This document shows, one piece after another, positions 19,839 through 24,595 of a DNA stretch of 24,595 bases (position 1 is the first letter of the stretch; every line of letters starts with the position of its first letter). The notes beneath the pieces are model-generated. The model did not search any database. It had not been told where the DNA came from and saw only the letters and a program-made list of their open reading frames with translations. Where the stretch lies: IMG/VR virus record IMGVR_UViG_3300020159_000391, positions 1 through 24,595 of that record, one strand, 5' to 3'. The translations under genes and the position numbers were made by a program. The stretch is from a virus.

Positions 19839-20726
19839 ATGACCAATCCCGAATTTGACATTGCAATTTTGCTGCCCACACGGGGTCGTGCAGAAATGCT
19901 AGAACGTAGTGTAAAAAGCGTAATTGACTTGGCCGACAATCCTGCAAAAGTGCAGGTGATGTTTGGTTTTGACAATGACGACGACGTCGGTATCAAATAC
20001 TTTACTGAGGAACTACAACCTTGGCTAGACAAAAACAATGTTGCATACACTGCAATGACCTTTGCGCCTTTAGGATACATACGTCTCAATGAATATGTTA
20101 ACGAGTTAGCCCGAAAGAGTGACGCTAACTGGTTGGTATTTTGGAATGATGATGCAGTAATGGAAACCAAAGGTTGGGACATTGAGATCACCAAACATCA
20201 AGGTGAGTTTAAACTCCTGGCGTTTCATACACACAATGACCATCCTTACAGTATTTTTCCTATTGTGCCACGTGAGTGGTTAGACCTGTTGGGATATCTA
20301 AGCCCACATCAAATCTCAGATGCATGGCTAAGCCAACAGGCATATATGTTGGATATTTGGGAACGTATTGAAGTTGATGTATTGCATGATCGTCACGATC
20401 TTACTGGCAACAACGACGACGAGACATTTCAAAATCGTCCCATGTTAGAAGGCAATCCTAAAAATCCATTGGACTTTCATAGCATGACTCAAATGGATAA
20501 ACGTCACCGTGATGCTGCTAAAATTGCAGACTATCTAAGTACTGAGCGTGGGCAAGACATGACTTTCTTTGCTAATATTTTTGCTGGTACACAAGATCCC
20601 TGGGAGAAGCTGGCAGCTAACGATATTAATAAACAAATGGTTCAGTTCAAGAATCCACACTCTCACTTTGCTCAAGAAGCAGCCAAACAACAAGAAGCTA
20701 AAAAGAATGCAACATCTAAGTCTTGA
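19839..20726 (+). CDS. Glycosyltransferase, GT-A fold (family 2-like)
   Basis: 295 aa from the ATG at 19839, chosen over the ATG at 19827 because GGAGG lies 5 bp before it. The N-terminus DIAILLPTRGRAEMLERSVKSVI is the nucleotide-sugar-binding start of GT-A enzymes. VMFGFDNDDD (40-49) fits the second strand, and LVFWNDDAVM (99-108) supplies the metal-binding DxD-equivalent (N103, D104, D105). The C-terminal third is charged and ends in a Lys/Gln/Ala-rich tail. No membrane segment, so it is cytoplasmic. It lies between queD and a methyltransferase gene, which it overlaps by 20 bp. The acceptor is unknown; sugars on DNA or on virion proteins are known for phages. Confidence 0.8.
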   Translation: MTNPEFDIAILLPTRGRAEMLERSVKSVIDLADNPAKVQVMFGFDNDDDVGIKYFTEELQPWLDKNNVAYTAMTFAPLGYIRLNEYVNELARKSDANWLVFWNDDAVMETKGWDIEITKHQGEFKLLAFHTHNDHPYSIFPIVPREWLDLLGYLSPHQISDAWLSQQAYMLDIWERIEVDVLHDRHDLTGNNDDETFQNRPMLEGNPKNPLDFHSMTQMDKRHRDAAKIADYLSTERGQDMTFFANIFAGTQDPWEKLAANDINKQMVQFKNPHSHFAQEAAKQQEAKKNATSKS

Positions 20727-21495
20727 AGAACGTATTAAAAAATACTGGAATACACAACCCTGTAACATCAAACACGGGCAAAGCGACCTTGGTACACCAG
20801 AGTTCTTTCGTGAAGTAAGTGAACGCAGATATCGTGTTGAACCACACATTGCTGAGTTTGCTGGATTCCATCTATGGGCAGGCAAACGTGTGCTTGAAAT
20901 TGGCTGCGGCATTGGTTCTGATGCTGAAGAGTTTGCCAAACACGGTGCTGAATATGTGGGCATTGACCTAAGTGATCAAAGCATTGCACTTAGTTGCCAA
21001 CGATTTAAAACACTAGAACTAGAAGGTGAGTTCTACAATGTGGATGCAACTGATGCTGATGCACTTGCTTCTCTAGGTGAGTTTGATCTTGTTTACAGTT
21101 ATGGAGTTATTCATCACTTTCCGGGCATTGATAAGATTATTAGCAACGTCCAAGCAGTGGTTAAACCAGGTGGCGAATTCCGTTACATGGTTTATGCCAA
21201 AAACTCTTGGAAGTATGCAATGATCCAAAAGGGTCTGGACCAATTTGAAGCACAAGCAGGTTGCCCGTATGCACAGGCATTTAGCAAAGATGAAATTCAC
21301 CAATTGATGAATGAAAACAATGGATGGCACATTGAGAGGTTGCGTCAAGACCATTGTTTCATGTATAATGTAGATTCGTACAAGGCAGGACGCTATGAGT
21401 TGGAACCGTGGTTTGAAGCCATGAGTGAATCACATCGTCAGGCTGTTAGAGAATATTTGGGTTGGCATCTTTTAGTTAAAGCAAGAAAATTATGA
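20707..21495 (+). CDS. Class I SAM-dependent methyltransferase
   Basis: 262 aa from the ATG at 20707; the longer frame back to 20569 lies wholly inside the glycosyltransferase gene in another phase. Clear motifs: RVLEIGCGIGSDAEEFAKHG (motif I, 61-80), YVGIDLSDQSI with the acidic residue D87 that binds the ribose of SAM, and FDLVYSYGVIHHFPG (126-140), typical of Methyltransf_11 small-molecule enzymes, then VVKPGGEFRYMVYA. The IHHF form of motif IV favours O- or C-methylation of a small molecule or sugar over DNA base methylation. Its stop overlaps the queE start by ATGA. A sugar or glycan methyl group is the most economical guess given the neighbours. Confidence 0.88.
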   Translation: MQHLSLEERIKKYWNTQPCNIKHGQSDLGTPEFFREVSERRYRVEPHIAEFAGFHLWAGKRVLEIGCGIGSDAEEFAKHGAEYVGIDLSDQSIALSCQRFKTLELEGEFYNVDATDADALASLGEFDLVYSYGVIHHFPGIDKIISNVQAVVKPGGEFRYMVYAKNSWKYAMIQKGLDQFEAQAGCPYAQAFSKDEIHQLMNENNGWHIERLRQDHCFMYNVDSYKAGRYELEPWFEAMSESHRQAVREYLGWHLLVKARKL

Positions 21496-22337
21496 AATTT
21501 AAAGTATCAGAACTATTCTATTCAGCACAAGGCGAAGGCCGTTACGTTGGTGTACCCAGCGTGTTTCTTCGTATGTTTGGATGTAACTTTACCTGTTCGG
21601 GGTTTGGTTGCAAGCCCGGACAAGCTAGCACAGAAGCAGACGAAGTTGCCAAGAGTGTGCATCTCTACAAAACATTTGAAGAGCTGCCACTAGTGAGCAC
21701 AGGGTGTGACAGCTATGCGTCATGGCATCCTGCATTCAAAGAACTCAGCCCTACTTATACAGAAGACGAGCTGGTAGAAAAGATGGCAGCATTGTTGCCA
21801 CATGGCAACTGGCAACAGCCCAATGGTAATCCTGTACACTTGGTTATCACAGGTGGCGAACCCTTGCTGGGCTGGCAACGTGCATATCCTGCATTACTGA
21901 ACAAACTACACGAGCGTGGCCTGAGACACATTACATTTGAGACTAACGGTACTCAAGAATTGTCAAGAGATTTTAAACTGTACTTGAGCAACTGGCACGG
22001 TGAGATTACATTCTCAGTAAGCCCAAAGCTGAGTGTGTCAGGCGAGAAGTGGGAAGAGGCAATCAAGCCAGAGATCATTTTTGATCTTGAAACATATGGT
22101 ATAACTTATCTTAAGTTTGTGGTTGAGAAGGTGCAAGACTTTGACGAGCTGGATCGTGCTGTTGATGAGTACAGACTTGCACAGTTTTCAGGTCCGGTGT
22201 TTGTAATGCCTGTAGGCGGTGTGGTCTCAGTGTACGATGGCAATCGCATTAACGTAGCAGACGAAGCACTTAAACGTGGTTACTGGTATAGTCCACGATT
22301 ACACGTTGACCTTTGGGGCAACGGTTGGGGGAAATAA
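21492..22337 (+). CDS. queE: 7-carboxy-7-deazaguanine synthase (QueE), radical SAM
   Basis: 281 aa. Converts 6-carboxy-tetrahydropterin to CDG. Typical QueE features: ELFYSAQGEGRYVGVPSVFL (7-26), then LRMFGCNFTC with C31 and C35, VITGGEPLL, TFETNGT, TFSVSPKLS, and a long C-terminus (QueE of bacteria about 220 aa). The usual CxxxCxxC is interrupted. The standard third Cys sits in a C-D-T motif; here the match is GCDSYASW (C72-D73-S74), so about 36 residues are inserted between the second and third cluster Cys. The insert holds another Cys (C40 in SGFGC). Which Cys completes the cluster is not decided by sequence alone. The ATG overlaps the methyltransferase stop; the next gene follows directly. 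Confidence 0.9.
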   Translation: MKFKVSELFYSAQGEGRYVGVPSVFLRMFGCNFTCSGFGCKPGQASTEADEVAKSVHLYKTFEELPLVSTGCDSYASWHPAFKELSPTYTEDELVEKMAALLPHGNWQQPNGNPVHLVITGGEPLLGWQRAYPALLNKLHERGLRHITFETNGTQELSRDFKLYLSNWHGEITFSVSPKLSVSGEKWEEAIKPEIIFDLETYGITYLKFVVEKVQDFDELDRAVDEYRLAQFSGPVFVMPVGGVVSVYDGNRINVADEALKRGYWYSPRLHVDLWGNGWGK

Positions 22338-22742
22338 ATGTTTGATTGGTTCAAAAAAACACCTGAAAAGGTAGTAGAGATCAAGGAGGCAGCACCGCCT
22401 CCACCACCTCCTAAGCCAAAGCCGCCTGCAAAAACTCCTAAAGAGATTGCAAACGAAAAAGGTGAGCCGTACGTTGCTGTGCTGGGTATTGATGTTGATC
22501 CAGAAAACTTGCATCAAGGTGCGTTTGAGTTAGACTGGAACGAAATCTTTGTAGCACGTTTGATCAAAGCTGGATATCAGATGCGTAAGGAAGACTCAGA
22601 TGCAGACATGGTAGACCGTTGGTTTCAAAATGTCTGTAGACACGTTGTAATGGAAACGTGGGAACAAGAACAAGCTATTATAAAGTCTGGAATTTATGTA
22701 CAAAGTCGTGACATTGGCAATGGTAAAAGCGAGATATCATGA
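22338..22742 (+). CDS. Hypothetical protein with proline-rich linker
   Basis: 134 aa. A short amphipathic start (MFDWFKKTPEKVVEIKE) is followed by a run of six prolines in a P/K-rich linker (20-34), then a folded part of about 95 residues: YVAVLGIDVDPENLHQG, LDWNEIFVARLIKAGY and MVDRWFQNVCRHVVMETWEQE. The last part is predicted helical. No known motif; no membrane segment. The ATG follows the queE stop with no gap, using GGGGG 6 bp upstream, inside queE. Its stop overlaps the cytidylyltransferase start by ATGA. The function is unknown; the layout suggests a tethered or adaptor protein. Confidence 0.75.
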   Translation: MFDWFKKTPEKVVEIKEAAPPPPPPKPKPPAKTPKEIANEKGEPYVAVLGIDVDPENLHQGAFELDWNEIFVARLIKAGYQMRKEDSDADMVDRWFQNVCRHVVMETWEQEQAIIKSGIYVQSRDIGNGKSEIS

Positions 22743-23224
22743 TCTTTAATCACATCAAACAACTCAAACAAGACGGTAAGCGCATTGGTATTACTTTCTC
22801 AACTTTCGACATGTTGCATGCAGGTCATGTTGCTATGTTAAGCGAAGCTAAAAATCACTGCGATTACTTAATATGTGGGCTACAAACTGATCCAACTATT
22901 GATAGACCTGATACCAAGAACAAACCTATTCAAAGCATTGTAGAACGTCAAATTCAACTTAGTGCTTGCCGTTATGTAGATGAAGTTGTGGTATATCAAA
23001 CTGAACAAGACTTGATTGACCTGTTGTTGATTCTACCATTGGATGTTCGAATTCTAGGTACCGAGTATGAGGACAAGAACTTTACTGGTCGTAATGAAGG
23101 TGCTGGCCGTGCTATACATGTAATATTTAATAAACGAGACCACAGTTTCAGTTCCAGCAGTTTGCGCAAGCGAGTTGCAGAAGCAGAAACATTAAAGGTG
23201 TTAAAAAATGAACATACTATTTAA
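22739..23224 (+). CDS. Nucleotidyltransferase of the cytidylyltransferase-like family
   Basis: 161 aa. RIGITFSTFDMLHAGHVAML (15-34) contains the HxGH motif (H27, H30) that binds the nucleotide phosphates. FSSSSLRKRV (137-146) is the ISTTxLxxR-like second motif with Ser and Arg. The D/R-rich middle (RPDTKNKPIQSIVERQ) matches the substrate loop of glycerol-3-phosphate cytidylyltransferase (TagD) and the RfaE C-terminal domain. Such enzymes make CDP-glycerol, CDP-ethanolamine or ADP-heptose, activated head groups for surface polymers. The substrate cannot be chosen by eye. It fits the sugar gene set. It overlaps upstream by ATGA and the next gene by 17 bp. Confidence 0.85.
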   Translation: MIFNHIKQLKQDGKRIGITFSTFDMLHAGHVAMLSEAKNHCDYLICGLQTDPTIDRPDTKNKPIQSIVERQIQLSACRYVDEVVVYQTEQDLIDLLLILPLDVRILGTEYEDKNFTGRNEGAGRAIHVIFNKRDHSFSSSSLRKRVAEAETLKVLKNEHTI

Positions 23225-23903
23225 CGGCGATTCTAACATGAATGGCGAGGAGTTAGTAGATCGCAGTCAAAGCATGGCTGGTGTTATTGCAAAAAAATTT
23301 GGTGCAGTATCAACTAACTTAGCAGTCAGTGGAGCCAGCAATGACTTGATCTATGATTCAACCTGGGAATATCTACAAAATAATCCAGCCCCTGATCTTG
23401 TGGTCATTGGTTGGAGCGAACATGGTCGTGAGCAATGGTATTTCGATGGCAAATTCCATGAGATCAATCAACTGGATGTAGGCCAACAGATTCCTAACGA
23501 GTTTCGCCGTCGCTATCAATTTTGGAAAAATCACATTCAGTCTGAAGGCGAATGGCATCGTGTCATGAGCTACTACTGGCACAATAAAATCTACAATCTT
23601 CATATGTGGTTGTACGAGCGAAAAATTCCGCACCTGTTCTTTAATGCATTTCAACATTTCCGTATTGACAATGACAAAGAATGGTTAGACTGGCATTGTT
23701 GTTTTTTCTGTCCGTATGTCGCAAATCAATGCTATGTACCGTTCTGTATGCAACAGGAATACGAAGAAATTACTCCAGGATGGAATCACTATGGTCCTGA
23801 GGCGCACGAGGCTTGGGCTAATATTTTACTCGACGAAATATATACAAGCCCTGCACATGCTATAATATTTGAGCGTGATCCATCACTACGAACAAAACAA
23901 TGA
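23208..23903 (+). CDS. SGNH-hydrolase-like protein with altered Asp/His block
   Basis: 231 aa. ILFNGDSNMNG gives the block I Ser (GDS, S9). NLAVSGASNDLI (37-48) fits the block with N45. VVIGWSE (65-71) fits the next strand. The C-terminal block reads TPGWNHYGPEAHEAW (189-203): the position that holds catalytic Asp in the DxxH motif is Gly191, while H194 is present. The following gene encodes a relative with PDSWH, so the Asp is kept there. The mid region is rich in Trp, His and Cys. The protein may be a non-catalytic or altered esterase acting on acyl groups of glycans. AAAGGTG 8 bp upstream of the ATG is a plausible ribosome binding site. Its stop overlaps the next gene by ATGA. Confidence 0.75.
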   Translation: MNILFNGDSNMNGEELVDRSQSMAGVIAKKFGAVSTNLAVSGASNDLIYDSTWEYLQNNPAPDLVVIGWSEHGREQWYFDGKFHEINQLDVGQQIPNEFRRRYQFWKNHIQSEGEWHRVMSYYWHNKIYNLHMWLYERKIPHLFFNAFQHFRIDNDKEWLDWHCCFFCPYVANQCYVPFCMQQEYEEITPGWNHYGPEAHEAWANILLDEIYTSPAHAIIFERDPSLRTKQ

Positions 23904-24595
23904 TTCTGTATGTAAACGGTGATAGTCATGCTGCGGCAGCTGAATGTGTTAACTCACATGCATGGGCCAAGGATGATGGATTGTTTTATGGGCTGGGTCG
24001 CATGCCACATCCCGACAATGAACGTGCGAGCTTTGGATGCGAACTTGCCAACTGGTTACGTGCTATTCTATATTTAGATGCACAAGCAGGATGTTCAAAC
24101 ACACGCATCATGCGTACCACCCGAGAATGGATTCGAGACAATCCAGATGCTGTAAAAGATTGCTTCATGGTTATCCAATGGACCACTTGGGAACGAGAAG
24201 AGTGGTGGCACGAAGATCACGACTTTCAAGTCAATGCAAGTGGCATTGATGATGTTCCTGCTGAATTACAACAACGCTACAAGCAATTTGTTGTCAACGT
24301 TGATTGGGAAGAATGCAGGCAACGTGCCCATAAAGAGATTTGGGCATTTCATCGAGAGCTAGATGATTTGGGCATACGTCATGTGATGTTCAATGGCAAT
24401 AGCCATTTTGGTGGCATTACCGACCAAAGAGCCTGGGGTGCTAGCTACATGCATCCATATGATGACGAAATGACTTACAATTCGGTACTAAAACGGCAAG
24501 GATTCAAAACGGTTAATCCAGATAGTTGGCATTTTGGGCCAGATGCCCATTGCTATTGGGCGGAATATGTGTTACAATACATTAAACGCAACCAA
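23900..24595 (+). CDS. SGNH-hydrolase-like protein, cut by the window end
   Basis: 232 residues are visible from the ATG at 23900 (ATGA overlap with the preceding stop) and the frame is still open at base 24595. ILYVNGDSHAAAAE gives block I (S9, GDSH as in the DUF6071-type phage SGNH proteins I recall). AGCSNTRIMRTT (63-74) fits the Asn block (N67), IQWTTWERE the next strand, and NPDSWHFGPDAHCYWA (206-221) the DxxH block with D208 and H211. All catalytic residues are present, in contrast to the neighbour. The two appear to be tandem paralogues. Esterase or acyltransferase activity on a sugar is the likely role; the substrate is unknown. The protein seems nearly complete, as the DxxH block is normally close to the C-terminus. 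Confidence 0.8.
   Translation, partial: MILYVNGDSHAAAAECVNSHAWAKDDGLFYGLGRMPHPDNERASFGCELANWLRAILYLDAQAGCSNTRIMRTTREWIRDNPDAVKDCFMVIQWTTWEREEWWHEDHDFQVNASGIDDVPAELQQRYKQFVVNVDWEECRQRAHKEIWAFHRELDDLGIRHVMFNGNSHFGGITDQRAWGASYMHPYDDEMTYNSVLKRQGFKTVNPDSWHFGPDAHCYWAEYVLQYIKRNQ

Noticed and set aside
1-24595. tRNA genes, CRISPR arrays, insertion sequences, integrase or intrinsic terminators
   Set aside because: I saw no cloverleaf with a T-loop, no regularly spaced repeats, no transposase or integrase motifs, and no GC hairpin followed by a T-run.

Overview
The window reads as part of the genome of a tailed double-stranded DNA phage with a T4-type replication module, probably from an aquatic bacterium. 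The evidence is a T4-type family B DNA polymerase (gp43-like), a T4-type sliding clamp (gp45-like), a DsbA-like small DNA-binding protein, almost continuous coding with 1-4 nt ATGA/TAATG overlaps, and the set of accessory enzymes (GTP cyclohydrolase I, QueD, QueE, twitch-type radical SAM, many sugar enzymes) known from marine T4-like phages. Composition looks moderately AT-rich by eye. No tRNA, rRNA, CRISPR or transposase was seen. The host cannot be named from this window.

Layout. (1) 1-588: the 3' end of a Gln/Gly/Pro-rich protein, followed by a folded non-coding stretch (589-742). (2) 684-4598: a convergent four-gene cassette bounded by inverted, almost identical 21-bp elements. Each element lies upstream of one of two distant paralogues (743-1624 + and 3663-4541 -). 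The inner genes are a 2OG-Fe(II) oxygenase-like protein (+) and a 450-aa unknown protein (-). (3) 4628-9319: replication genes: dsbA-like, DNA polymerase, a methyltransferase-like protein and the sliding clamp. (4) 9319-12664: a DpdA-like tRNA-guanine-transglycosylase homologue, an unknown 172-aa protein and a twitch radical SAM protein, all overlapping and joined to the clamp gene. (5) 12706-13128: a divergent QueD/PTPS-like T-fold protein. (6) 13134-14863: a visibly AT-rich pair, an acyl-adenylate-forming (ANL) enzyme and a small membrane protein. (7) 14898-24595: sugar/surface-glycan genes (two glycosyltransferases, GalE-type epimerase, short DegT-type aminotransferase, class I methyltransferase, cytidylyltransferase, two SGNH-like proteins) interleaved with 7-deazaguanine genes (folE, queD, queE) and a HIT-family protein.

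How the genes may work together. FolE, QueD and QueE convert GTP to 7-carboxy-7-deazaguanine (CDG), and DpdA-type enzymes exchange guanine in DNA for a 7-deazaguanine. The likely output is phage DNA carrying 7-deazaguanines that resist restriction. No QueC is visible, so the inserted base could be CDG itself, or the host or an unseen phage gene could supply QueC. The overlap of dpdA with the clamp gene and a nearby radical SAM protein suggest co-expression with replication, and possibly further tailoring of the base. The sugar genes look like a cassette for a modified glycan on virion, host surface or DNA.

Regulation. Five sigma70-like promoters, all with a 17-bp spacer, precede the dsbA-like, clamp, T-fold, folE and queD genes. 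Four of these five genes share the start-site motif GGAGAAC. A hairpin covers the queD ribosome binding site. T4-late-like boxes lie next to the starts of the two paralogues in the inverted cassette.
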